Shown: positions 1 through 7,880, numbered from the stretch's first letter. The stretch is DNA of 64,000 bases from Pseudactinotalea suaedae (GCF_009733815.1 NZ_WNXY01000006.1:114032-178031); one strand, 5' to 3'. The notes: generated by a model from the letters alone, not told the origin. Numbers and translations are program-made.

Positions 1-225
1 GTCATCACCTCGGCCGGGCTGGTGCTCGCTGCGACGTTCTCCGCGCTCGCGGTGATCCCGCTGCTGTTCCTGCTGCAGATCGCCTTCATCGTGGCGGTGG
101 GCGTGCTGATCGACACCTTCGTGGTGCGGTCGCTGCTGGTGCCCGGTCTCGTGCACGACATCGGACGTACCGTGTGGTGGCCGTGGGCGCGTCGGGTGCC
201 GCAGGACAACCGGCAGGCGAGCTGA
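1..225 (+). CDS. MMPL-family transporter, C-terminal end (partial)
   Basis: The reading frame is open from the first base and ends at TGA 223-225, so only about 74 residues of a longer protein are present. The fragment contains two hydrophobic helices joined by a run resembling the end of MMPL/RND-type transporters: a segment ending in FIVAVGVLIDTFVVRSLLVPG followed by a short tail with paired Trp (TVWWPWARR). That 'GVLIDTFVVRSLLVP' run is characteristic of MMPL proteins, which are proton-driven exporters of lipids or drugs in the inner membrane. The TetR gene that follows on the same strand is a plausible regulator. The substrate cannot be inferred from this piece. Confidence 0.8.
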   Translation, partial: VITSAGLVLAATFSALAVIPLLFLLQIAFIVAVGVLIDTFVVRSLLVPGLVHDIGRTVWWPWARRVPQDNRQAS

Positions 226-231
226 GGGGGC

Positions 232-262
232 GGCGCTCGCGCCCGTAGCGGACGCGAGCGCC
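232..262 (+). terminator. Hairpin after the MMPL gene
   Basis: A perfect 10-bp inverted repeat (GGCGCTCGCG at 232-241, CGCGAGCGCC at 253-262) with an 11-nt loop starts six bases after the stop codon. There is no U-tract, as is usual for GC-rich actinobacterial terminators. Confidence 0.6.
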
Positions 263-312
263 AGTCACCCCTGCCGCTGCGAGCAACCCCGCACCGCTCG
301 CAACGCCCGACC

Positions 313-346
313 GACCTTACTACTCACGTAGTCATTTGGGAAGGTC
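313..346. promoter_or_regulatory. Candidate TetR operator, nested inverted repeats
   Basis: Two inverted repeats share nearly the same centre: an outer GACCTT (313-318)/AAGGTC (341-346) and an inner ACTAC (319-323)/GTAGT (328-332). The segment is AT-rich compared with its surroundings and lies upstream of the TetR gene, as expected for an autoregulatory operator. Binding is inferred from symmetry only. Confidence 0.4.
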
Positions 347-419
347 TGGCGACCGTCTTCTCGCGTGTCGGGCGTGCTGGGCGTGCCTGCACCGGCTGAC
401 GCGCGTACGCTGTGCAACC

Positions 420-971
420 ATGCTCGATCGCCGTACGCGGATGCTCGATGCCGCGCTCGCCATCATCGGAGAAGGCGGTACGAGGGCCCTCACCCATCGC
501 GGCGTCGACCGCCGTCTGAAGCTGCCCGACGGCAGCACCTCCAACTACTTCCGCACCCGGGAGTCGCTGCTCGACGGCGCCGTCGAGCGCCTCGTCGAGG
601 TCGACCAGGCGACCCTGACGGACATCCACAGCGGCTTCGAGAACCTCGACGACGCCGCCCTCTCGCGCGGCATCGCCGAGTTCGCGGTGCGGCTGTGCCG
701 CCCCGGCCGGATGACGCGCACGCGCGCACGGTTCGCGCTCACGCTGGTCTACCCCGAGCGCCTCGGTGGGGCGCTGTCGGAGTGGATGGCCCTCGGCGTC
801 GAGAACCTGACGGCGCACGGGCACCCGCACGCGGAGGCCGCCACCCGAGCCCTGCTCGCCTACACCGACGGTGTGATGCTGCAGGCGATCGTCGACTCCG
901 CCGGCAAGGGTGTCGAGCTCGATCGCGACCAGCTCGCCAGCACGGTCCTCACGCTGATCCGTGGGGTCTGA
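420..971 (+). CDS. TetR/AcrR-family transcriptional regulator
   Basis: A 183-residue protein with an N-terminal TetR helix-turn-helix at about residues 8-50; the recognition-helix stretch GSTSNYFRTRESLL is typical. The all-helical C-terminal part has the usual ligand-pocket length. I chose ATG 420 because MLDRRTRMLDAAL matches a TetR N-terminus and a -10-like TACGCT (406-411) sits eight bases upstream, suggesting a leaderless mRNA. The upstream in-frame start at 336 adds Cys/Trp/Arg-rich residues that look non-coding. It lies just behind the MMPL transporter gene and probably represses itself and that transporter; the ligand is unknown. Confidence 0.85.
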   Translation: MLDRRTRMLDAALAIIGEGGTRALTHRGVDRRLKLPDGSTSNYFRTRESLLDGAVERLVEVDQATLTDIHSGFENLDDAALSRGIAEFAVRLCRPGRMTRTRARFALTLVYPERLGGALSEWMALGVENLTAHGHPHAEAATRALLAYTDGVMLQAIVDSAGKGVELDRDQLASTVLTLIRGV

Positions 972-1779
972 GCCGCGCGAGCCGCACGGCCGGGCGCTGG
1001 TGGTCGCGAGCGTCAACGTCAACGGGATCCGGGCGGCGTTCCGTCGCGGCATGGGCGCGTGGCTGACGTCCGCGCACCCTGACGTGCTGCTACTCCAGGA
1101 GGTGCGCGCACCGGCCGCGGTCCTCGCCGAGCACCTGAGCGCGGACTGGCACGTGGTGCACCACGAGGCACCGGCGGCGGGTCGCGCCGGGGTGGCGATC
1201 GCGTCCCGGCTGCCGTTCCAGGCGGTCCGCCTCGGTCTGCCCGACGAACCCCGGGAGAGCGTGGGCCGCTGGGTCGAGTGCGACCTCGTGGCACCCGATG
1301 GTGACCCTCTCACCGTCATCTCCACCTACGTCCACACCGCGACCGCGAACACCCCGTCGATGGACGTCAAGCTGGCGTTCCTCGACCGAGCGACGGCGAG
1401 GCTGACCGAGCTCCGCGAGGCCCGCGCCGTGCTGGGCGGGGATCTCAACGTCGCCCACGACCAGCGCGACATCAAGAACTGGAAGGGCAACCGGGGCAAG
1501 TCCGGGTTCCTGCCGCAGGAGCAGGCGCACCTGACCGGCTGGCGTGAGCAGGGCTGGGTCGACGCCGCGCGCACGCACGCGGGCGACGTCGAGGGGCCCT
1601 ACACCTGGTGGTCGTGGCGCGGCCGCGCCTACGACAACGACGCGGGCTGGCGCATCGACTACCTCTGGTGCTCGGCCGCCCTCGCGGGCTCGGTCACCGA
1701 GGTCGCCGTCGACCGCGCACCGACCTATGACGGCCGCTGGAGCGACCACGCGCCGGTGCGGGCCGTGCTGGCCCTCTAG
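961..1779 (+). CDS. xth: Exodeoxyribonuclease III (AP endonuclease family)
   Basis: A 272-residue exonuclease III homologue that would cut abasic sites and trim 3' ends in base-excision repair. Visible motifs of the exonuclease-endonuclease-phosphatase fold are VNVNG near residue 19, the metal-binding Glu in QEVR (residue 47), GGDLN (Asp161, Asn163) followed by the family-typical DIKNWKGN segment, and SDH near the C-terminus. The GTG start at 961 overlaps the end of the TetR gene by 11 bp; GTG 1000 is an alternative that removes 13 poorly conserved residues. The gene converges on galK with a 12-bp gap that shows no hairpin. Confidence 0.93.
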   Translation: MGSEPREPHGRALVVASVNVNGIRAAFRRGMGAWLTSAHPDVLLLQEVRAPAAVLAEHLSADWHVVHHEAPAAGRAGVAIASRLPFQAVRLGLPDEPRESVGRWVECDLVAPDGDPLTVISTYVHTATANTPSMDVKLAFLDRATARLTELREARAVLGGDLNVAHDQRDIKNWKGNRGKSGFLPQEQAHLTGWREQGWVDAARTHAGDVEGPYTWWSWRGRAYDNDAGWRIDYLWCSAALAGSVTEVAVDRAPTYDGRWSDHAPVRAVLAL

Positions 1780-1791
1780 GTCGCCGGCTCG

Positions 1792-3024
1792 CTAGTCCGC
1801 CCGGCCTGCCGGTCCGGCGGCCGTGGCGACCAGGAACGCCGGCCGGCCCAGCCCGGCCTCCCGGAAGGCCCGCTCGACGGCGGAGCTCACCTGGTCGGCC
1901 TCACCCACCTCGATGAGGGCGATCGCCGAGCCGCCGAAGCCGCCGCCGGTCATGCGCGCGCCGAGGGCGCCCGCGGACCGAGCGGCGTCCACCGCGACGT
2001 CGAGCTCGGTGCCGGTGACCTCGTAGTCGTCGCGGAGGGAGTCGTGCGAGGCGTTCATCAGCGGCCCGACCTCGCGGACCTTGCCCGCGGACAGCAGGTC
2101 CACGAACCCGCGGACCCGGTCGATCTCGGTGACGACGTGTCGCACGCGTGCGCGGGCGACGTCGTCGTCCAGGCGCGCCAGCGCCTCGTCGAGCAGGGAC
2201 GGGTCGATCTCCCGCAAGGTGGCCACCCCGAGGGTGGCGGCTGCGGCCTCGCAGGTGGCGCGGCGCTGGGCGTACTGGCCGTCGACGAGCGCGTGCGGCG
2301 CGCGCGTGTCGATGACCAGGAGCTCCAGGCCGGCGGCTGCGAGGTCGAAGGGGAGGTGGTCGATGCTGCCGTCGCGGCAGTCCAGCAGCAGGGCGTGCCC
2401 CTCGCGGCACCGGAGCGAGGCGGCCTGGTCCATGCCGCCGGTGCTCGCGCCGGCGATCTCGTTCTCGGCGCGGACGCACGCGGCCGCGAGTGCGGCGCGG
2501 CCCTCGTCGGAGCCGGGGGAGGGGGCAACCCAGTCGGGGTGCTCGGCCAGCGCCACGGCGACCGAGCCCTCCAGAGCGGCCGAGGAGCTGAGGCCGGCAC
2601 CGTACGGGACGCACGACTCGATCGCGACGTCGAACCCGGTGACCGGCTGCCCCGCCTGGCCGAGCGCCCACGCGACGCCGAGGACGTAGCTGGACCATCC
2701 GGTCACCGAGCCGGGGGCCACGTCGGCCAGGAGCCCCTCCCACGGGGTGCTCTCACGGCCGGAGATCAGCCGGACGCGGCCGTCGTCACGGCGCCGGAAC
2801 GCGGCGAAGGTGCGGTGCGGGAGCGCGATCGGCAGCGCGAGGCCGCCGTTGTAGTCGGTGTGCTCACCGATGACGTTGACGCGTCCCGGGGCGAACCAGA
2901 CGCCGTCGGGCTGCTGACCGTAGGCCTCGGCGAACGCGGTGCTCGCCCGGGCGACGCCGTCGGCGTTCGACCAGGCATCGAGTCGCTCGGGTGCGGCGCT
3001 GAGGTGCTGATCGGTCTTCGGCAC
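1792..3024 (-). CDS. galK: Galactokinase
   Basis: A 410-residue GHMP kinase that phosphorylates galactose to galactose-1-phosphate at the entry of the Leloir pathway. The galactokinase signature GRVNVIGEHTDYNGG is at about residues 48-62, the ATP-binding motif PYGAGLSSSAALE at about 140-153, and the C-terminal MTGGGFGGS motif is present. The start chosen is GTG at 3024, preceded by GGAGGAG five bases upstream. An in-frame ATG at 3060 would add twelve Arg/Pro-rich residues and lacks a ribosome site. galT and galE are not in the window. Confidence 0.94.
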   Translation of the reverse strand: MPKTDQHLSAAPERLDAWSNADGVARASTAFAEAYGQQPDGVWFAPGRVNVIGEHTDYNGGLALPIALPHRTFAAFRRRDDGRVRLISGRESTPWEGLLADVAPGSVTGWSSYVLGVAWALGQAGQPVTGFDVAIESCVPYGAGLSSSAALEGSVAVALAEHPDWVAPSPGSDEGRAALAAACVRAENEIAGASTGGMDQAASLRCREGHALLLDCRDGSIDHLPFDLAAAGLELLVIDTRAPHALVDGQYAQRRATCEAAAATLGVATLREIDPSLLDEALARLDDDVARARVRHVVTEIDRVRGFVDLLSAGKVREVGPLMNASHDSLRDDYEVTGTELDVAVDAARSAGALGARMTGGGFGGSAIALIEVGEADQVSSAVERAFREAGLGRPAFLVATAAGPAGRAD

Positions 3025-3151
3025 GGGTCTCCTCCAAGGACGGCGGTGGTCGGCTTCCATTGTGGGTGCTCTCCGCGCCAGCCGCCGCCAGGTGTCCGCG
3101 CCACGGACGTGAACGGCACCGGCCGCGTGCAGGACCGGGCAGACTAGGGGG

Positions 3152-3196
3152 ATGTCGGTCGTCGCAGCCCCCGCGCCGGGTTCCTCGATCAGATGA
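3152..3196 (+). other. Possible leaderless 14-codon upstream ORF
   Basis: ATG 3152 opens a 14-residue frame (MSVVAAPAPGSSIR) whose TGA overlaps the ATG of the next gene in an ATGA arrangement. A -10-like CAGACT (3140-3145) lies exactly six bases before this ATG, the spacing seen at several other starts in the window. It may be a leader peptide that couples translation to the 2H phosphodiesterase gene, or chance. Confidence 0.3.
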
Positions 3197-3753
3197 GGGT
3201 GCCTCCCAGAGTCGGCTCACAGATCAGCATCGGGGTCGCGATCCCGATCCCCGCCCCCTACTCGGAGTCGCTCACGCGTGCGCGTATCGATGCCGGTGAC
3301 CCGGAGGCGCTGGCGATCGCGCCGCACATCACGCTGATGCCGCCCTCGGTGATCGAGCCGGAGCAGATGGGCGAGGTGCGTGCTCACCTGCGGCAGGTCG
3401 CCACCCAGCACGCGCCGTTCGTGGTCGGCCTGGCGGGGACCGACACCTTCCGCCCGATCTCGCCGGTGGTGTTCGTTGCCGTGACCGAGGGTGCGGAGGG
3501 TTGTGCCGAGCTGCACGGCTCGGTGGTCGGTGGTCCGCTGGCGCAGGAGATGCGGTTCCCCTATCACCCGCACGTGACGATCGCGCACGACCTCGACGAC
3601 GTCCACCTCGACGACGCCGGCCGCTCCCGCGCCGACTTCGAGGCGCGGTTCCCCGTCGCACAGTTCGCGCTCTACGAATACGGTGATGACGGCGTCTGGC
3701 GGGAGGTGGAGATCTTCTCGCTCGTCGCCCACGACGTGGGGGGACAGCGATGA
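3193..3753 (+). CDS. 2H phosphodiesterase / 2'-5' RNA ligase-like protein
   Basis: A 186-residue member of the 2H phosphoesterase superfamily, with the two defining HxTx motifs: HITL at residues 45-48 and HVTI at 127-130. These proteins open cyclic phosphates on RNA or nucleotides; the physiological substrate is unknown for this actinobacterial group. The N-terminus (MRVPPRVGSQISIGVAIPIPAPY) supports ATG 3193. Its end overlaps the downstream BrkB gene by four bases (ATGA), so the two are probably cotranscribed. Confidence 0.85.
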   Translation: MRVPPRVGSQISIGVAIPIPAPYSESLTRARIDAGDPEALAIAPHITLMPPSVIEPEQMGEVRAHLRQVATQHAPFVVGLAGTDTFRPISPVVFVAVTEGAEGCAELHGSVVGGPLAQEMRFPYHPHVTIAHDLDDVHLDDAGRSRADFEARFPVAQFALYEYGDDGVWREVEIFSLVAHDVGGQR

Positions 3754-4907
3754 GCAGCTCGAGCACAGCGGGCACCGAGAGCGCTGAGAGCACCGAGGCG
3801 CCGTCCGAGGCGGCGGAGCCGACCGAGTCGCCGAAGACCGGTCTGGCACGGCTGCTGGAGCGGTGGAAGCAGACCCGGGTGGCGCGCGGGCTCGGCCGCT
3901 ACGGAGCCGCCAACGGGGCGTTGCTCACCGGTGGCATCGCCTACTCGGCGCTGTTCTCGATCTTCGCGGGTCTCGCCGTCGGGTTCTCGATCTTCATGGC
4001 ACTGGTCGGCGACAACGCCGGGCTGCAGGACGCGGTGCTCCAGGCGCTCGACTCCGCCCTGCCCGGGGTGGTGAGCTCGGAGAGCAACCCGGACGGGCTG
4101 ACCGCTGACGACCTGCAGTTCAGCGGCGGTGCCTCGCTCTTGACCGGCGTCATCGGCTTCCTGCTGCTGATCAACGCCGCCACCGCGGTGATGGCTGCGC
4201 TGCGGTCCGGGATCCGCGCGGTGTTCGGCATCGTCACGCCTGCCGAGAACGCGGTGGCCGCGAAGCTGCGCGACCTTGTCGGGTTCCTCGCGCTCGCGCT
4301 CGCCGTGGTGCTGACGGCGGTGCTCGGGATCGTGGTGGGGACCGCGGGCAACGCGGTCGCCGGCGCCGTCGGGCTCGAGGACAACCCGGTCGTGCAGGTG
4401 CTGCTGCGGATCCTGGGGTTCGCGGTCGCGCTGGCCGTGGATTTCGCGGTCGTGGCGTTCCTGATCCGCGGGCTGGCCGGGGCCAGGCCGCCCCGCCGTG
4501 ACCTGGTGCTCGGCGCGCTGGTGGTCGCGGTGGCTGCCGGCGGAATCCGGCTGCTGGGGACCTCGATCGTGGGCGGGGCCGCTGCGGCCAACCCGCTGCT
4601 CGCGCCGTACGCCGTGATCATCACGCTGCTGCTGTGGGTCAACCTCATCGTGCGTATCCTGCTGATGGTCTGCGCGTGGACGGCCAACCCGCCCGCGATC
4701 CCCGAGGTCGATCCCGACGACATCACCCACGCCGACGAGACCCCGAACTTCGTCACCGAGACCGAGCCCGAGACGCTCGACTGGGACCACGACCCGCAGA
4801 CCGGCCGCATCCGCCCCGAGCCCCCCGAGCCTGTCGAGCCCCCGGAGTACTGGGGCGGCCTCATCGGCTGGGCCAAGCGGAAGTACCGCGGCTTCCGCGA
4901 CGCCTGA
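3750..4907 (+). CDS. YihY/BrkB-family membrane protein
   Basis: A 385-residue inner-membrane protein. After a Ser/Glu/Pro-rich N-terminal tail of about 45 residues come hydrophobic helices near residues 55-85, 130-150, 185-210, 225-250, 255-275 and 285-310, the YihY/BrkB pattern, including the early GGIAYSALFSIF segment. A long acidic, proline-rich cytoplasmic tail follows. The family was once called ribonuclease BN, a name now regarded as wrong; it may act in transport. Translation is probably coupled to the 2H gene by the ATGA overlap. Confidence 0.88.
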   Translation: MSSSSTAGTESAESTEAPSEAAEPTESPKTGLARLLERWKQTRVARGLGRYGAANGALLTGGIAYSALFSIFAGLAVGFSIFMALVGDNAGLQDAVLQALDSALPGVVSSESNPDGLTADDLQFSGGASLLTGVIGFLLLINAATAVMAALRSGIRAVFGIVTPAENAVAAKLRDLVGFLALALAVVLTAVLGIVVGTAGNAVAGAVGLEDNPVVQVLLRILGFAVALAVDFAVVAFLIRGLAGARPPRRDLVLGALVVAVAAGGIRLLGTSIVGGAAAANPLLAPYAVIITLLLWVNLIVRILLMVCAWTANPPAIPEVDPDDITHADETPNFVTETEPETLDWDHDPQTGRIRPEPPEPVEPPEYWGGLIGWAKRKYRGFRDA

Positions 4908-4960
4908 GCCTCCGCCGCCCGCACCCACTCGCCGCCACCCCCGCCTGCGGCCCACCTGCC

Positions 4961-5080
4961 CTGCCTGCCGCCACCCACCACCTGCAGCCCCCGACCTGCC
5001 GGCACCCACCTGCCTGCCGCCACCCACCACCTGCGGCCCCCGGCCTGCCGCCACCCCCTGCCCGCCGCCACCCACCTCCA
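4961..5080. repeat. C-rich tandem repeat, period about 49 bp
   Basis: The string CTGCCTGCCGCCACCCAC begins at 4961 and again at 5010, with a degenerate third copy from 5058, giving a period of about 49 bp. The top strand is almost free of G runs and rich in CCACC; the bottom strand is correspondingly rich in GGTGGG runs that could form G-quadruplexes. Confidence 0.75.
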
Positions 5081-5090
5081 TCACTCCTGC

Positions 5091-5141
5091 GGAAAGCGCT
5101 TTGGGGTCACCAGGGTTCATGTGGTGGCCCGATGTGACCCC
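5091..5141 (+). repeat. 51-bp palindromic element, copy A
   Basis: Head GGAAAGCGCTTT (5091-5102) is joined directly to a 39-nt hairpin with outer stem GGGGTCAC (5103-5110)/GTGACCCC (5134-5141). It follows a C-rich tract downstream of the BrkB gene. Other copies are at 5232, 53406, 54516 and 61456. Confidence 0.85.
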
Positions 5142-5231
5142 AGTGCGCAACCGGGGGTGCTGCGGCGGATCCATCGCCCGCGCACCAGCTGGGACCACCG
5201 CCGTCGCCGAGGCTCGACGAAGCCCTGCTCT

Positions 5232-5282
5232 GGGGTCGTCAGGGTCCAGCACGTAGACCGGTACCGCCCCAAAGCGCTTTCC
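5232..5282 (-). repeat. 51-bp palindromic element, copy B
   Basis: This copy is read on the minus strand. Its head (5271-5282) plus adjoining GGGG forms a 16-bp perfect inverted match to copy A (5091-5106 against 5267-5282). The outer stem is weaker (GGGG/CCCC with a bulge); the inner stem is GGTC (5243-5246)/GACC (5256-5259). With copy A it encloses about 90 bp, like a small MITE. Confidence 0.8.
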
Positions 5283-5305
5283 CAGGGGTTCGGGCGGGCG
5301 GGCGT

Positions 5306-5373
5306 GTGGGTGCGGGAGCGGCTGTGGGTGCGGGAGCGACTGTGGTGCAGGAGCGGCTGTGGGTGCGGCGGCT
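5306..5373. repeat. G-rich 18-bp tandem repeat
   Basis: Units starting at 5306, 5324, 5342 and 5359 (lengths 18, 18, 17 and 15) share GTGGGTGCGGGAGCGGCT, with a partial fifth unit after. The tract flanks the outer end of copy B, mirroring the C-rich tract outside copy A. Confidence 0.75.
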
Positions 5374-5494
5374 GTGGGTGGACGGGGCGGCAGGGCCGGG
5401 CGGTGCGTGGGTCGGAGCGGCGTTGACAGGCGACCGCCGCCCGGAGCAGGGCACGGGAGCCGTGACGGACCGCTCGCGCACCAGCACCGGAATC

Positions 5495-5533
5495 ATCAAA
5501 CCGGTTGACGCCATCGTCAAACCGGTTTACCTT
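5495..5533 (+). promoter_or_regulatory. LacI-gene promoter with two tandem operators
   Basis: Two near-palindromes centred on CCGG, CAAACCGGTTGA (5497-5508) and TCAAACCGGTTTAC (5517-5530), have centres exactly 21 bp apart, two helical turns. CG-centred symmetry with AAACC/GGTTT arms is typical of LacI-family operators. A -35-like TTGACG (5505-5510) and a -10-like TACCTT (5528-5533), 17 bp apart, fall inside the operators, which fits autorepression of the LacI gene and the sugar operon. Confidence 0.7.
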
Positions 5534-5559
5534 CGTGAGGACCACCACGAAGGAGTGAT

Positions 5560-6597
5560 GTGAGCAGACCGACGATCGGAGACGTCGCCGCCGCCGCGGG
5601 GGTCACCAAGGCCACGGTCTCGCACGCCTACAGCGGCAAGCGGCCCATCTCGGCAGCCACGAAGGAGCGCGTCTTCGCCGCCGCCGAGCAGCTGCAGTGG
5701 GTTCCGAGCTCGAGCGCTCGCGCGTTGGCCACCGCTCGTGCGCATGCCATCGGGATCGTCCTCGCGCGCGATCCCGCCATCCTGGCCTCCGACACGTTCT
5801 TCCCCGCCTTCATCGCCGGCGTGGAGTCGGTGCTCGCACGCCACGAGGTGGCGCTCGTGATGCAGGTGGTGACCAACCGCACCGCAGAGGAGCGCGCCTA
5901 TCGTGCGATGGCTCACGGACGTGCCGACGGCGTGATCGTCCTGGACCTGCACCGTGAGGACTGGCGCATCTCGTTCCTGCAGGAGATGGGCATCCCCACC
6001 GTCCTGCTCGGGGCGTACGACGGCGAGACGACGTTCTCCCGGGTCCGCACCGATGACGCCGGTCCCGTTCACGAGCTGATCGCCCACCTGCGCACGTCCG
6101 GTCACGAGCGCATCGCGCACGTGGCCGGTCCGCTCGGCTACGTGCACTCGTTCGTCCGGGCGCGTGCCTACCTCGACGAGACGGGCACTCCGGAGCTGCT
6201 CCGGGAGGGCGACTTCACCGCACGCAGCGGCCGCGACCTCACCGCCGAGCTGCTCAGCCTCCCGGACCGACCCACGGCGATCACCTACGCGAACGACACC
6301 ATGGCGATAGCGGGCTATTCCTACGCCCGCGCGCACGGCCTCACGGTGCCCGACGATCTGGCGATCGCCGGGTTCGACGACGACCATCTCGCTGGTCATC
6401 TCAGCCCCGCGCTGACGAGCGTCAGCACGGATCCGCAGCGCCGCGGCGAGGTCGCCGCCGAGCGTCTGCTCGCCGACGTCGCAGGTGAGACGCACCGTGA
6501 GGTGACGATCGACTGCACCCGGCTCCTGCTGCGCGAGAGCACCGCTGCTCCCGCGCCCACCACCGTCCGACCACTGCTCACGAAGGAGCTCCCATGA
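5560..6597 (+). CDS. LacI-family transcriptional regulator of the sugar operon
   Basis: A 345-residue LacI/GalR regulator. The N-terminal helix-turn-helix (TIGDVAAAAGVTKATVSHAYSG, about residues 5-26) is followed by the hinge helix NQ-like segment PSSSARALAT and a periplasmic-binding-protein-type effector domain with the usual ITYANDTMAIAG and GFDDD motifs. The start is GTG 5560, preceded by AAGGAG. It is the first gene of the operon and its ATGA overlap with the binding-protein gene indicates cotranscription. The effector is probably the imported saccharide or a breakdown product; its identity is not shown by the sequence. Confidence 0.93.
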   Translation: MSRPTIGDVAAAAGVTKATVSHAYSGKRPISAATKERVFAAAEQLQWVPSSSARALATARAHAIGIVLARDPAILASDTFFPAFIAGVESVLARHEVALVMQVVTNRTAEERAYRAMAHGRADGVIVLDLHREDWRISFLQEMGIPTVLLGAYDGETTFSRVRTDDAGPVHELIAHLRTSGHERIAHVAGPLGYVHSFVRARAYLDETGTPELLREGDFTARSGRDLTAELLSLPDRPTAITYANDTMAIAGYSYARAHGLTVPDDLAIAGFDDDHLAGHLSPALTSVSTDPQRRGEVAAERLLADVAGETHREVTIDCTRLLLRESTAAPAPTTVRPLLTKELP

Positions 6598-7880
6598 AGA
6601 CCATCCGACCCCTCGCCATTCTCGGTGCCGCAGCCCTGCTCGTCGCAGGCTGCTCCGGTGGCGGCGGTGGTGGCGGCAACGGCGACGGCGGCGGCGCCGC
6701 AGACGCCACGGGCGCCATCGACATCTGGCTCTCGAACAACGAGCAGGAGCTCGCGTGGGGGACGGCCGTCGTCGACGCCTGGAACGCCGAGAACCCCGAC
6801 GAGCAGGTGACCGCGCAGGAGATCCCGGCCGGGGCGTCGTCGGAGGAGGCGATCACGGCGGCGATCACGGCGGGGACCGCACCGTGCCTGGTGTTCAACA
6901 TCGCCACAGCAGCGGTGTCGGGCTGGGTGCGGCAGGGCGGGCTCGTCGACCTCGCCCAGTTCGAGGACGGTGCCAGCTACATCACCGACCGCGGAGGTGA
7001 GGGCGCCGAGGCGTACATGACCGACGACGGCTTCTACCAGCTGCCGTGGAAGTCGAACCCGGTGATGGTCATGTACAACCGGACGATCTTCGCCGACGCC
7101 GGCCTCGACCCGGACAACCCCGGGATGGAGAGCTTCGACGACTTCCTCGCGGGCGCCCGGCAGATCGTCGAGTCGGGTGCCTCGCAGAGCGCGATCTGGC
7201 CGTCGCCGACCAGCGAGTTCTACCAGCCGTGGTTCGACTTCTACCCGCTCTACCTGGCCGAGACCGGTGGCACCATGCTGGTCGAGGACGGCGCCGCGAC
7301 GTTCGACAGCGACGAGGGTCGCGCCGTCGCCGAGTTCTGGGCGTCGGTCTACGCCGAGGGGCTCGCGCCGCAGGAGGCCTCGACCGACGACGCCATGGCG
7401 GTCGGCACGACGGCGATGCAGCTCGCCGGCCCGTGGGCGATCGCCTCCTACGGTGACGCCGTCGACGTCGGGTTCATGCCCGTGCCGACCAGCACCGGTT
7501 CCGGTGACGTCTACACCTTCGCCGACTCCAAGAACGTCTCGATGTTCACCTCGTGCGAGGCGCAGGGCACCGCGTGGGAGTTCCTGAAGTTCGCGACCAG
7601 CGAGGACAGCGACGGGCAGCTGCTGGAGCTGACCGGTCAGATGCCGTTGCGCACCGATCTCGCCGCGACGTTCCCCGACTACTTCGAGGCCAACCCGAGC
7701 TACGAGACGTTCGCCGACCAGGCCGAGCGGGTCGCGGACGTCCCGAGCGTCCCCAACTCGGTCGAGGTGTGGCAGGCGTTCCGTGACGACTACTCCGCCG
7801 CCGTGATCTTCGGCACCAGCTCTGTCGAGGAGTTCCTCAGCGGCGCCGCCGAGACGATCGACGGCCTCGTGGCCGAGTAA
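6594..7880 (+). CDS. Sugar ABC transporter substrate-binding lipoprotein
   Basis: A 428-residue extracellular solute-binding protein of the family-1 (MalE-like) type. A lipoprotein signal ends in LLVAGC with the lipidated Cys at residue 20, followed by a Gly-rich linker. The mature part has the aromatic-rich stretches typical of oligosaccharide binders (FYQLPWKSNPVMVMYN, FYQPWFDFYPLY). It delivers sugar to the two permeases encoded directly downstream. No ATPase gene is present in the operon, so a shared MsiK-type ATPase encoded elsewhere is likely, as is common in Actinobacteria. Confidence 0.9.
   Translation: MKTIRPLAILGAAALLVAGCSGGGGGGGNGDGGGAADATGAIDIWLSNNEQELAWGTAVVDAWNAENPDEQVTAQEIPAGASSEEAITAAITAGTAPCLVFNIATAAVSGWVRQGGLVDLAQFEDGASYITDRGGEGAEAYMTDDGFYQLPWKSNPVMVMYNRTIFADAGLDPDNPGMESFDDFLAGARQIVESGASQSAIWPSPTSEFYQPWFDFYPLYLAETGGTMLVEDGAATFDSDEGRAVAEFWASVYAEGLAPQEASTDDAMAVGTTAMQLAGPWAIASYGDAVDVGFMPVPTSTGSGDVYTFADSKNVSMFTSCEAQGTAWEFLKFATSEDSDGQLLELTGQMPLRTDLAATFPDYFEANPSYETFADQAERVADVPSVPNSVEVWQAFRDDYSAAVIFGTSSVEEFLSGAAETIDGLVAE

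Larger units (their letters stand above)
4908..5559. other. Repeat-rich intergenic region
   Basis: No credible gene is present in these 652 bases. From left to right there is a C-rich tandem repeat, a 51-bp palindromic element in forward orientation, a short spacer, a second 51-bp element in reverse orientation, a G-rich 18-bp tandem repeat, and the promoter and operators of the LacI gene. Confidence 0.8.

Noticed and set aside
3672..5252. A 526-residue reverse-strand ORF through the 2H, BrkB and repeat region
   Set aside because: Composition is Gly/Arg/His/Asp-biased as expected for an antisense frame of GC-rich genes, and it has no domain.
5271..5280. AAAGCGCTTT as a LacI or catabolite-repression operator
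   Set aside because: It resembles such operators and lies upstream of sugar operons at copies B and D, but copies A, C and E sit at gene ends and the sequence is part of the fixed 51-bp element; better LacI sites exist at 5497-5530.
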